Positions 25,123 to 33,768 are shown, counted from the stretch's first letter. The stretch is DNA of 64,000 nt from Schleiferilactobacillus shenzhenensis LY-73 (GCF_000469325.1 NZ_KI271585.1:76236-140235), one strand, 5' to 3'. Notes: generated by a model not told the origin, from the sequence alone. Program-made: numbers and translations.

Positions 25123-27084
25123 ATGGCGCAAGTTTTCATGTTTGTTTTAATGCTGGCCGCCGTCGTCCTGGCCAACGTTTTAGAAAAGCACCTGGCCATC
25201 ATTCCCTTGCCGTTCTGGCTCATTGGGCTGGGCATGGCCTTGGCGATTATCCCGTCCCTCCGAACTTTCACACTGGATCCCTCGGTCTTCGCCTTTGCAG
25301 TGATCGCGCCGTTACTATTTAATGAAGGGCAAAATGCCTCGCGGCTGTGGATTGGGCGAACGTTAGGGAATATTCTGTCGCTAGCCGTGGGCCTGGTCTT
25401 GGTCACCGTCCTCGTCTTAGGTGCCGGTTTGAGCGCTGTCACGTTCATTCCCTTAGCCCTGGCCTTCGGTTTGATTGCCATCGTCACCCCCACCGACGCC
25501 TCGGCCGTTACCGCCATCAGCCAGACGAACCCGCTGAGCCCGGGGCAGCTGCTGATTCTCGAGAACGAGTCGTTGTTCAATGATGCGGCGGGCATTGTGG
25601 CCTTTGACCTGGCATTGTCCGCGTATATTTCGGGCCAGTTTTCTGCCTGGGAAGCCACCGGTCAATTCCTCTACGTGGCCATCGGCGGCGTCCTCTTCGG
25701 GGCCGTCGTCGGCACCCTCATCGTCAGCCTGCGCACGCAGCTGATCAAGTGGGGCGACGACGAGCCAATCATCATGACCACGCTGCAGCTGTTGACGCCG
25801 CTGCTGGTCTACTTCTGCGCTGAAGAGCTGGGCTTCTCCGGCATTCTGGCCGTGGTCGCGGCCGGCATCGCCCACGGGGTGGAGCGGGACCGGCTGCGTC
25901 TGACCAGTGCCCGCATGCAGATCGTTTCCACGAATGTGTGGGAGATGGTGAGCGGTATCCTGTCCGGCCTGGTCTTCGTCCTCTTAGGGGTCACGCTGCC
26001 CCGGGTCGTGACGGTGGCTTGGCACGACAATACCTTCATCCTGCTCATCGGTATCGGCGTGGTCGTCTACGTCAGCAAACTGCTCCTGCGCATTCTGTGG
26101 AGCCGGTACCTCGTCCACGTGCCCCGCAGCCTCCATCGCTGGCGGGACGCGCTGATTATCGGCTTCGGCGGAGCCAACGGGACGATTACCCTGTCCTTGG
26201 CTTTTTCCATTCCCCACAGTGTGCCGCTGCGCAACGAACTGATCTTCATGGCCGCGGTGGTGATCATGATTAGCCTGATCGTGCCGCCAATCGTCTTCCC
26301 CTTTCTGATTCACCGCGCGCCCGCCGTCAACAAGCAGCACATCTGGGTGCGCCGCATGCTGGCGGCGGGGATCAAGGCCATGCGGGAAGAAACGGGCCAC
26401 CCGGCCGAGGCTCAGATCGTCCTAGACAGTCTGGCCCAGGAGCGAATTATGGACGATGCCCCCGACCGGCGCCGCCAACAGGCCCTGTTCCAGCAGGCAA
26501 TTGCGGCGGAGAAGACTGCCGTGGCCCAACTGCACACGGCTGGCACCATCACCGATGACGAGGCCCATTATTACAATCAGTTCATCGACCTGAACAACTT
26601 CACCGCGGACCAACGGGTGTGGAAGAATCTCTTCCTGCGGGCCCGGTTTACGCTGCACATGGGTCAGCTGTACCGCGATGTCCGCAGTGTTCAAGACGCC
26701 TTTTTGACCAGTCCCATCAACCTGGAGCCCATCTTCTGGAAGCGTCAGTTCACGGCCCACGGCGAAGACATCCTGCCGATTGAGAAAGCCGGCTATGACG
26801 CCGTGATGAAGCGGTTGGCCGAGCTGGAAGATAAGGATAACCGGGCCGAGATCAACACCATCCGCCGGTTCTACCGGGACCGTCACCGCCGCATCCAGGT
26901 CGACGCTGTGGACGGCGACGTCATCTACCAAATGTTTCTCAAGGCGTTCCACGCAGAGTATGAACTGGTGCAAGCCGCCCTGGGCAAGGGGGAGATTACC
27001 GCCGACCTGGCCGAACGGCTCCAACAACGAATCACCTTCGACGAGATTACCTATTTGCAAAACCGCAAAGCCTTTCAGGTTTAA
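25123..27084 (+). CDS. Cation:proton antiporter, CPA1/NhaP type
   Basis: A 653-residue transporter. The first 400 residues hold about 12 membrane helices with the CPA1 hallmarks: IVTPTDASAV (transport-site region) and ENESLFNDAAGIVAFDL (the conserved ND pair). A long cytoplasmic C-terminal tail (about 400-653), rich in charged helices, follows and probably regulates activity. The family exchanges Na+ (or K+) for H+ at the cell membrane. AGGAAGAAGG precedes the ATG at 25123. Confidence 0.9.
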   Translation: MAQVFMFVLMLAAVVLANVLEKHLAIIPLPFWLIGLGMALAIIPSLRTFTLDPSVFAFAVIAPLLFNEGQNASRLWIGRTLGNILSLAVGLVLVTVLVLGAGLSAVTFIPLALAFGLIAIVTPTDASAVTAISQTNPLSPGQLLILENESLFNDAAGIVAFDLALSAYISGQFSAWEATGQFLYVAIGGVLFGAVVGTLIVSLRTQLIKWGDDEPIIMTTLQLLTPLLVYFCAEELGFSGILAVVAAGIAHGVERDRLRLTSARMQIVSTNVWEMVSGILSGLVFVLLGVTLPRVVTVAWHDNTFILLIGIGVVVYVSKLLLRILWSRYLVHVPRSLHRWRDALIIGFGGANGTITLSLAFSIPHSVPLRNELIFMAAVVIMISLIVPPIVFPFLIHRAPAVNKQHIWVRRMLAAGIKAMREETGHPAEAQIVLDSLAQERIMDDAPDRRRQQALFQQAIAAEKTAVAQLHTAGTITDDEAHYYNQFIDLNNFTADQRVWKNLFLRARFTLHMGQLYRDVRSVQDAFLTSPINLEPIFWKRQFTAHGEDILPIEKAGYDAVMKRLAELEDKDNRAEINTIRRFYRDRHRRIQVDAVDGDVIYQMFLKAFHAEYELVQAALGKGEITADLAERLQQRITFDEITYLQNRKAFQV

Positions 27085-27092
27085 GGCATTGT

Positions 27093-27128
27093 GCGGCGAC
27101 CTTCCGGCTCTGTGAAGGCCGCTTTTTT
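27093..27128 (+). terminator. Terminator after the antiporter gene
   Basis: GCGG...CCTTC pairs with GAAGG-CCGC around a short loop, with a small bulge, followed by TTTTTT (27123-27128). Confidence 0.75.
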
Positions 27129-27242
27129 GTTACACATTTGTGATACTTTGCGCTACCTTTTCCGTAACTGTTGCGGTATGCTTTGCCTAAAGAATACCCG
27201 CACCAATAAATTCAATACACAGGTATGGAAAACGAGGCAATA

Positions 27243-27965
27243 ATGATGATTGATTCAAACAAAACGCACCTCACTTGGCGTCAACGGTTGTCCTTCCGCC
27301 GCGACCTGGGCAATCGGCTTAACGTCCTGCGGGCGGCCGTGATGGGGGCCAACGACGGCATCATTTCCACCGCCGGCATCGTGATGGGCGTGGCCGGCGC
27401 CAACATGTCCGCCACAGCCCTGATGCTGGCCGGCGTCTCCGCAATGATCTCCGGCGCGCTTTCCATGGGCGGCGGAGAATACATGTCGGTGTCGGCCCAG
27501 CGCGACTTGCAAAACGCGATCGTGCAAAAGGAAGAAGCAGCGCTGCGGGACGACAAGACGGGCAGCTTCCAGGCCATGTACCGGCACTATTTAGATAAAG
27601 GCTACGCGGCCGAGAATGCGGCCGCCATGGCCCACACCATTGTCGACAACAATGATATTGCAACGATTCTGGCCGAGAAGTTTCAAATTAAATTAGACAA
27701 GCTGCTCAATCCTTGGCTGGCCGCTGGCGCTGATTTCTTTGCCTTCATTCTGGGGGCGCTGCTGCCGCTGCTGTGCATCACCCTGATTCCAAATCCCTAC
27801 AAAGTCGGGGTAACCATGGCCGCCGTAGTTGTCTGCCTTTTCGGCACTGGCTACACGAGCGCCAAGCTGAGCCAGGTCCCCGCACGCAAGGGTGCTCTGC
27901 GGAATATGGTCGTGGGGATGTTGACGATGGTTGTGGGATTTATCATCGGCTCACTGATTGGCTAG
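27243..27965 (+). CDS. VIT1/CCC1-family membrane protein
   Basis: A 240-residue integral membrane protein with the vacuolar-iron-transporter-like signature. NVLRAAVMGANDGIISTAG and SMGGGEYMSVSAQRD surround the first helices, and three hydrophobic segments fill the C-terminal half. The family moves Fe2+/Mn2+ out of the cytosol in exchange for protons; in bacteria the substrate is mostly untested. ATG 27243 has GAGG 6-9 nt upstream, better than ATG 27225. It is monocistronic, and the lanthipeptide cluster begins after it. Confidence 0.88.
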   Translation: MMIDSNKTHLTWRQRLSFRRDLGNRLNVLRAAVMGANDGIISTAGIVMGVAGANMSATALMLAGVSAMISGALSMGGGEYMSVSAQRDLQNAIVQKEEAALRDDKTGSFQAMYRHYLDKGYAAENAAAMAHTIVDNNDIATILAEKFQIKLDKLLNPWLAAGADFFAFILGALLPLLCITLIPNPYKVGVTMAAVVVCLFGTGYTSAKLSQVPARKGALRNMVVGMLTMVVGFIIGSLIG

Positions 27966-27989
27966 GACGCGGAGCGCGAAAAATTGGTC

Positions 27990-28056
27990 AATTTCGCTTG
28001 TTTGTAATAAAAACCGAAATTTCCTCATTGACTTTATGATGGTGTAGCCCTAATCT
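27990..28056 (+). promoter_or_regulatory. Promoter and dyad upstream of the lanthipeptide precursor gene
   Basis: TTGACT (28028-28033), 17 bp, TAATCT (28051-28056): a good -35 and a weak -10. Just upstream, AATTTCG (27990-27996) and CGAAATT (28015-28021) form an inverted repeat. This is nested in a wider GTCAAT...ATTGAC pair whose right arm overlaps the -35 box. The layout suggests a regulator site at a promoter that is weak on its own. No regulator gene is in the cluster. Confidence 0.5.
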
Positions 28057-28088
28057 ATGGGTAATCTTTAAGAAAGGAGGAAACCGTC

Positions 28089-28235
28089 ATGCAGCTCAAT
28101 CGACTGAACGACCTGAAAGGGATTGCGAAGTTTTCTGTCGCTAACGAGGAAGAGCCTACATTCTGCGGTTACACTTGCAGGAACACTTGCGGCAATAGCG
28201 TCGGCATCAGGAACACGGAAACATTGCAGGCTTAA
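28089..28235 (+). CDS. Lanthipeptide precursor peptide, class III/IV type
   Basis: A 48-residue open frame from ATG 28089 behind a perfect AAGGAGG (28074-28080). The first half is a Cys-free, helix-prone leader (MQLNRLNDLKGIAKFS), comparable in character to class III/IV leaders. An acidic NEEEP follows. The second half is a core rich in Thr and Cys, TFCGYTCRNTCG, with three cysteines (26, 30, 34) and Thr/Ser at 24, 29, 33, 37, 43 and 45. The gene directly precedes the lanthionine synthetase on the same strand, which is where lanA genes lie. Ring pattern and cleavage site are not predictable. It is very likely real, although too short for most gene callers. Confidence 0.85.
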   Translation: MQLNRLNDLKGIAKFSVANEEEPTFCGYTCRNTCGNSVGIRNTETLQA

Positions 28236-28252
28236 TCGCCTGCAATGGGATT

Positions 28253-28305
28253 ATTGGCGCTCTTCATTTTCGCCTACCCGACAATGAGGAACGCCAATTT
28301 TGTCT
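28253..28305 (+). terminator. Attenuator-like hairpin between precursor and synthetase genes
   Basis: ATTGGCG (28253-28259) pairs with CGCCAAT (28292-28298), continued inward by an imperfect CTCTTCATT/AATGAGGAA stem and followed by TTTTGTCT. A separate perfect 9-bp hairpin (28223-28231 with 28238-28246) overlaps the precursor stop codon. Partial termination or RNA stabilisation here would give far more precursor than synthetase, a usual arrangement in lanthipeptide operons. Confidence 0.6.
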
Positions 28306-28329
28306 AATTAAGCCATTGAGGGTGAACAC

Positions 28330-30912
28330 ATGTCTAACCTAAACAATGAGGGTAAAAGCTTCGAAACAGATTTCCTCACGAAATTTCTGCAACATTATGA
28401 CGCCCGAAATTACACTCGCTATCAGGACGCCCACTGGTTTTACTTTGTTCCAAAAGATGTCACTGGACAAGTCTTACCCGATGGCGGCTTTAAAGGACAC
28501 ATCTCGGCACAGTTCCAAGATATCCTATCTGTCCTTGAAGTGGCGCTACCAATCATCATCAACAGCAAGTGCTCGTTTAAAGTTGCGGTTTCATCCCGTC
28601 AAGTAACTAACTTGATAGACCTGCATTCTTCTATCACGGAAGCCAACAAATTTCTAACCTTCTATCCTGCCACCATCACAGAATTTAGGTCGCTGATGTT
28701 CACGTTATTCAATGCGCTACGGCCCTTCAAAGCTCCGAGTATCTATACCGATCAGCAGTGCGGTGTGGGACACCCCTTGCACTTTAGATTTGGCGCATTC
28801 GTCAGTCATTCTCGTTGGAATGCACAGCACAGCGCCTTGGAATACTTCTTCCATTATAATGGCCAGGAATATGTTGACGATCGTTCCCAAGGCTTTCACC
28901 TGCCGACAGATGTTCCTTCGCCGTTCTCTGAGGTTGAAGAAGAGAAACTGGGTTTCTTTGACGATTCCTTGCCAGCAGATAGCCCGCTGTCCGAGTATAC
29001 GTTTGAGCGTGACTTGCAGGACCGCAATATGGGGTCTGTCTTCACCGCACGTAATAGTCTAAATCAGAAGGTCATCATTAAAACGGCGAATCCCTATGTT
29101 CACGGTCCTGCAGAGCATCCAACCGCACAAGACACCCTAAAAAACGAATATACTCTGTTGTGCCGTCTTGCCAGCACTGAGTGCACGCCTAAGCCGCTGG
29201 CTTACTTTTCCGTGTTGGGAACTGATTTCTTGGTGGAAGAATACATTACTGGGAAAACCATCAATCGTGATCTCAGCGTGGACTATCCTCCTTTACAAGT
29301 GGCCAAAGCAGTTGTCCAAACAGTCCGACGAGTGCATCAAGAACGAGTAACCATCGGTGATCTGTCAAACAACAATTTTATTTACGATGGCAAGCGGGCT
29401 TACCTTATTGATTTGGGTGACAGCGCGCTGACCGCCGCTCACCACGCCGCCCCCCTGCGTTACTACACACCGCGGTATGCCCTGCCGCCGACCCGCCAGG
29501 CCAGACAAAGCTTGGCAAACGATGCTTTTGCCCTTTTTGCCACTTGCGCTGTTGTCTTTTTGGGTAACCCCCTATCCTATCCGGATACTGCCAATGAGGC
29601 TTTCTTTGACCTGCGAGCACAATTACACACTGCCGAATCGCTTGGCATTTTGAGCACCAACAATACCCACTTTTTACTGGGCTTGCTGCAAAATGCCTTC
29701 CCCGCCATAGCCAGCAAGTCCGTCAGTGGTTCTGCGGCATTCTCCACGGGTGTGTTGACGGATACCTTTGACCGCGTTTTGCCTGTCACAGTGGCCGGTT
29801 ATGCCCACCTGGTCCACCAGAAGCCAACCATATCCGGTCGTTACTGGACAAGTAATGCCTTCGCCGAGACCGTCTCTCCCTTGGGTATCCAGCATGGCAT
29901 TGCGGGCATGCTGGGCGTGATCGACGCGTTATCGCCCGATCAATTAAGCACAGGCAGGATCTTACAGATTAATCAGGACTTTGCGCCGTTCATTGAACGT
30001 GAAACTGACAATAGCTATCTGTTTGGCTTAAGCGGCTACGCCTGGGCTCTCCATAGTATTAATAGGGAGCGTGCTGATTCGCATTTAGCGTCAGTCGTCG
30101 CAGCCTTGCTAAACAAAGCCGTTCTACTGCCTACGACCAAGGATGACTATGCCTTAGGCGCAGCCGGGGTCGTTGCCACTTTGGTGTATTGTGCCGATTC
30201 TGACGACACAACAGTCCAGTTAGTCAAGCTCGCTGACAAGCTGGCAAGCACTGTTCATAGTTTTACAGCGATGATTAACCATCAATTGATGCCATCATGG
30301 CAGGACTTAGGGTTTGCCCATGGCCTGGGCGGCATGGTGTTTGCTCTATTGTCTGCCAGTATACGACTGCATCGCCCGGACCAGCAGCGTATGGCTCAAG
30401 ACGGTTTGCTGGTATTGAGAAAGAAACTCGATCTATTATTAGTCATTCAGCATCACCAACGCTATATGGACCTTTCCTGGTGCCAGGGACTCGCGGGCAT
30501 TGCGGAGGCCTTGCTGTTGGTCGACGCCTTGATTGATGATGCAACACCCGATGAGGCCCGTCTGAGCAAAATCGAGGACCGCTTAATCGGCGGCTATTAT
30601 TCACTCAATGATGCCGTCTGTCACGGTAAAGCGAGTGTCATGAATGCCTTGCTGGATCATCAGATGCTAGCTCCTGGCACATGGCATCATGAAAAAGCAC
30701 TGACGAGATTGATGCAAGCTCAGTTGTTAAATGGCGGCGTTGTTGATCACGGTTATCAATTTACTGATGAGAGCGGTATCGGACATTTACTAGACTACGG
30801 CGTCGGTCAAAGCGGCACCTTATACACCGTCGCTCGCTACTTTTCTGGGCAGCCCCATCTATTCACGCCCACCCAGGCGGAGATGGCCAGGCTGGCTCGA
30901 CAGGGGGATTGA
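28330..30912 (+). CDS. Three-domain lanthionine synthetase, class IV (LanL-like)
   Basis: An 860-residue enzyme of the class III/IV layout. The N-terminal phospho-Ser/Thr lyase-like domain spans about 1-210 (GGFKGHISAQ, LTFYPATITEF, HFRFGAF). The kinase-like domain spans about 225-480, with ATP lysine K251, catalytic D344 in IGDLSNNNF and metal-binding D361 in LIDLGDS. The C-terminal LanC-like cyclase spans about 510-860. The cyclase keeps WCQG (C718) and CHG (C764, H765), the three zinc ligands. These separate class IV LanL from class III LanKC, which lacks them. It phosphorylates Ser/Thr of the precursor, eliminates phosphate and closes thioether rings. GAGGGTGA precedes the ATG. It is followed within 2 nt by the exporter gene. 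Confidence 0.9.
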   Translation: MSNLNNEGKSFETDFLTKFLQHYDARNYTRYQDAHWFYFVPKDVTGQVLPDGGFKGHISAQFQDILSVLEVALPIIINSKCSFKVAVSSRQVTNLIDLHSSITEANKFLTFYPATITEFRSLMFTLFNALRPFKAPSIYTDQQCGVGHPLHFRFGAFVSHSRWNAQHSALEYFFHYNGQEYVDDRSQGFHLPTDVPSPFSEVEEEKLGFFDDSLPADSPLSEYTFERDLQDRNMGSVFTARNSLNQKVIIKTANPYVHGPAEHPTAQDTLKNEYTLLCRLASTECTPKPLAYFSVLGTDFLVEEYITGKTINRDLSVDYPPLQVAKAVVQTVRRVHQERVTIGDLSNNNFIYDGKRAYLIDLGDSALTAAHHAAPLRYYTPRYALPPTRQARQSLANDAFALFATCAVVFLGNPLSYPDTANEAFFDLRAQLHTAESLGILSTNNTHFLLGLLQNAFPAIASKSVSGSAAFSTGVLTDTFDRVLPVTVAGYAHLVHQKPTISGRYWTSNAFAETVSPLGIQHGIAGMLGVIDALSPDQLSTGRILQINQDFAPFIERETDNSYLFGLSGYAWALHSINRERADSHLASVVAALLNKAVLLPTTKDDYALGAAGVVATLVYCADSDDTTVQLVKLADKLASTVHSFTAMINHQLMPSWQDLGFAHGLGGMVFALLSASIRLHRPDQQRMAQDGLLVLRKKLDLLLVIQHHQRYMDLSWCQGLAGIAEALLLVDALIDDATPDEARLSKIEDRLIGGYYSLNDAVCHGKASVMNALLDHQMLAPGTWHHEKALTRLMQAQLLNGGVVDHGYQFTDESGIGHLLDYGVGQSGTLYTVARYFSGQPHLFTPTQAEMARLARQGD

Positions 30913-30914
30913 CT

Positions 30915-32519
30915 ATGCTTCATTACTTTCGCCTCAATCCGGGACGCACATTCATTGTGTCCCTCATGACCGTGCTCTGTTCAGTCGTGCGCGTGAGCCA
31001 TGGGGTCCTCTTGGCCTATATATTGAACGCCATCGTGGCCAAGAATATGCAGCAGTTCGTGCTTTGGACCGTCGCTGATTTTGCCGTCTTCACATTACTG
31101 GGTATCCTGCTCTTCAGTACCAGTTGGTTAAGAAGTATCCTTATTCAAAAGATGAGCACACAATTACGGTTGGACATTGCCCAAAATGTGACGAGCGGTG
31201 ACTATGCTTTTTTTCACCGACACGATACGGGGACTTATGGCTCTTGGTTGACGAATGATATCACGATGATTGAAAGCCAGGGTTTCGCTTGTTTCTTTCT
31301 AATCATCCAACTGATCTGCGACACCGGGTTCACCATTGTGGCCTTTCTTCAATTTCATTGGTCGCTTATCGTCATCTCGTTTCTCCTCGCGTTGGCGACG
31401 TATGGCGTCCCGCAGCTGCTGCACAAACAAATGGCCGTGGCCAACCTGAATGTGACCCATGCTAACGAAAAGTTGCTTGCCAGAGCCCAATCCTTGTTTA
31501 AGGGGTTCGACACCCTCTTTTCTCTGGACTTGCAACGGCATATCCCGGCTGATCTGAAGGAACCTGCGGAGGCTCTGGCCCAAGCCCAGGTCAAAGAATC
31601 TGTCGTCCAGGCGGGCATGAATGGTATCGCCGGTTATTCCAGCATCATCAGCCAAATTACCCTCACGGCTTGGACTGGCCTGCTGGTGCTCTGGGGATTG
31701 ACCTCAATTGGTACGATTGAATCTGTCGGTAATCTTTCATTCAATATTTTGAACAGTATGGCCCAACTGGGGCCGGTCATCGTGGCCATTCAAGCCGTGC
31801 AGCCTTTGTTCGCTAAATATGTACCCGCGCCAGCTAACCCTCAAGCGGCTGAGAAAAAGCAATTGCCGGCAGCTGCCGCCGGTCCCATCCAACTAACCAA
31901 TTTGAGTTATACTTATCCAGGAAGCCCAAAAGCAGCGTTGCGTTCAATTACAGTCACAATTGCGCCCACCCAAAAGGTGGCTGTTACGGGACCGTCCGGC
32001 GTGGGCAAGTCAACGCTGCTGAACATCCTGAATGGTAAACTTACGAACTACCAAGGAGCGGCTGAGATCGCCCATATTCCGCTGCAGCAAATTAATAGCC
32101 ATTCCTTGCGCCGCACACTGCTGTACATTGATCAGCAGCCTTATGTTTTTGCCGGCACGGTCCGGGATAACATGAATCTAGGCGAGCACTATTCGGACAA
32201 ACAGATCATGGCGGCGTTGCAACAAGCTGACCTGGCAGCCTTTGTCCAAGACCTGCCGGCTGGGCTAGACACCCCCGTTGGCGAAGACGGCCGGCTTTTC
32301 TCTGGTGGTCAGCGCCAGCGCTTGGCCTTAGCACGGGGAATGCTGCGTCAGCGGCACATTATGCTCATTGACGAGGGGACGAGTGCCCTGGACCGGGCCA
32401 GTGCTTTGACCGTGGAAAACAGTTTTCTTAAGCAAGCGGATCTCACAGTGATTTTCGTCACGCACCAACTGCATGACGAGAACAAGGCGCTCTTTGACCA
32501 AGTGATCCAGTTGAGCTGA
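30915..32519 (+). CDS. ABC exporter (membrane-spanning plus ATPase domain) of the lanthipeptide cluster
   Basis: A 534-residue half-transporter. Six membrane helices lie within about 1-310. The nucleotide-binding domain has Walker A GPSGVGKST, signature FSGGQRQRLALARG, Walker B HIMLIDEGTSALD and the H-loop FVTHQ. There is no N-terminal C39 peptidase domain, so unlike class II LanT it cannot cut the leader itself. ATG 30915 lies just behind the synthetase stop (30910-30912), and an in-frame TTG at 30909 is less likely. The position shows that it exports the modified peptide, or gives immunity. Confidence 0.9.
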   Translation: MLHYFRLNPGRTFIVSLMTVLCSVVRVSHGVLLAYILNAIVAKNMQQFVLWTVADFAVFTLLGILLFSTSWLRSILIQKMSTQLRLDIAQNVTSGDYAFFHRHDTGTYGSWLTNDITMIESQGFACFFLIIQLICDTGFTIVAFLQFHWSLIVISFLLALATYGVPQLLHKQMAVANLNVTHANEKLLARAQSLFKGFDTLFSLDLQRHIPADLKEPAEALAQAQVKESVVQAGMNGIAGYSSIISQITLTAWTGLLVLWGLTSIGTIESVGNLSFNILNSMAQLGPVIVAIQAVQPLFAKYVPAPANPQAAEKKQLPAAAAGPIQLTNLSYTYPGSPKAALRSITVTIAPTQKVAVTGPSGVGKSTLLNILNGKLTNYQGAAEIAHIPLQQINSHSLRRTLLYIDQQPYVFAGTVRDNMNLGEHYSDKQIMAALQQADLAAFVQDLPAGLDTPVGEDGRLFSGGQRQRLALARGMLRQRHIMLIDEGTSALDRASALTVENSFLKQADLTVIFVTHQLHDENKALFDQVIQLS

Positions 32520-32580
32520 GTGACGCCCACTGCTGCGTTATGGTAAATTAGTCAATATACAACAGAAAGCAGGCGACCGC

Positions 32581-33453
32581 GTGGCCCATTCTTATCGTCA
32601 TCCCGATGCCCCCGCTCTTCAAAAATGGCTCGCTGAATTGGGCGGGCCCCAGCAACCGGCCCTCACCCTGTGTGCCCGGGCGCTAGACTGGTTCGATACC
32701 AACGAGATTGCGTACAGCCGGTTGAATGCCCCTTTCACGCCCCTCCAGCGCAGCGACCTGGACGTGCTGCGGTGGCATAGCGGCACCTGCGGCGACTTCA
32801 GCAATCTCCTCGTCAGCCTCCTGCAAGCCGCCGGTCTGCCCGCCGCCTATGCGGTCGTGACCCGGGATTGCTACGGTGACTTACAGGATCATATTTGCGC
32901 GGCCACCCAGGACGCCGTCGGCCGGTGGGTGCTGGTCGACGCCACCGATCCCTACCGCAAGTGGCACGGCCTGGCCTGTCCCCATCAGGATTATACCCTG
33001 CTCACCCCGGCAGCGATGACCGCCCGGTTTCAGCAGGAAGAAAAGACCTGGCAGTCCGCCGCCGCCCAGTGGTCTGATCCCCGCACCGCGGGCTTACTCT
33101 ACGCCCCCTGGCTGCACAGCGAGATCGTGATGGAGACAGAGGACAGTTTAGGATCAGTGTTCATTCTGCTGACGCTGCCCGCACCGGGTCAATGGCAACT
33201 GACTGCCTATTACCAGTGTTACACCGCCGTTCGCGGTGTCGCGCTGGTGCGGCGTGTCCACACGGCTACCACGAGTTTTCTTCAATTCTCAGCTAACAGT
33301 GCCGCGCATATTTGGGATGAAGGACAGTGGTCTGCTCCGGGAACGGTCCGGGATCTGCCGGCGAAGGTGGTCTTTGCCAGTGAACAAATCGATGCCGTTC
33401 TGGCCGCTCACGAAAAAGAATTGGCAAACGCTATCACCTGTGCCAGCCGCTGA
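32581..33453 (+). CDS. Transglutaminase-like cysteine hydrolase, cluster-associated
   Basis: A 290-residue protein with a transglutaminase-like catalytic core in its first half. C70 lies in HSGTCGDFSNLL, H104 in LQDHICAA and D120 in WVLVDATDP, a complete Cys-His-Asp triad with the usual spacing. Residues about 170-290 form a beta-rich part of unknown nature. Bacterial relatives include peptidases as well as acyl-transfer enzymes. It starts at GTG 32581, 61 nt after the exporter, on the same strand. The cluster has no other protease, so it is the best local candidate for leader removal or tailoring. That role is inference. The region looks richer in G+C than the lan genes, so it may be an unrelated neighbour. 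Confidence 0.7.
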   Translation: MAHSYRHPDAPALQKWLAELGGPQQPALTLCARALDWFDTNEIAYSRLNAPFTPLQRSDLDVLRWHSGTCGDFSNLLVSLLQAAGLPAAYAVVTRDCYGDLQDHICAATQDAVGRWVLVDATDPYRKWHGLACPHQDYTLLTPAAMTARFQQEEKTWQSAAAQWSDPRTAGLLYAPWLHSEIVMETEDSLGSVFILLTLPAPGQWQLTAYYQCYTAVRGVALVRRVHTATTSFLQFSANSAAHIWDEGQWSAPGTVRDLPAKVVFASEQIDAVLAAHEKELANAITCASR

Positions 33454-33543
33454 CGGGACCGGATTCATTGCGGGCAAGACGTCATGTGGACCCCGTCCCC
33501 CATGCGGTATACTCAAGGCGGAACCGGGATCGAGGTGAGTCCT

Positions 33544-33678
33544 GTGACGACGCGGAGACACGAGCAACAGCGGCAGTCGACTTCTACTGAAGCCAAGCCG
33601 TTGCCCGAACACGATAATGAAGTGCAAAAGATCATTACCGCGATGTTCATCAATGCGATTGACAGTGACTGGTTCTAA
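33544..33678 (+). CDS. Hypothetical 44-residue protein
   Basis: GTG 33544 follows a good GAGGTGAG site, and the frame ends at TAA 33676-33678. A TATACT box (near 33510) could be its -10, with no clear -35. The peptide is polar and basic at the start (TTRRHEQQRQ), with an amphipathic end (IITAMFINAIDSDWF). No cysteine is present, so it is not a lanthipeptide precursor. I recognise no family. Confidence 0.45.
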   Translation: MTTRRHEQQRQSTSTEAKPLPEHDNEVQKIITAMFINAIDSDWF

Positions 33679-33768
33679 ACGGAACGGCTAACCATGATTG
33701 ACTAATCAAACTGTATTGGTAGACGCCGAAAAGCGCCGAGCGTGATGCGTTAAGGGTGCGTTAGCCGG

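Noticed and set aside
28030..28330. Riboswitch or leader RNA before the lanthionine synthetase
   Set aside because: The structured segments are explained by the precursor coding sequence and the attenuator-like hairpins. No known riboswitch motif is seen.
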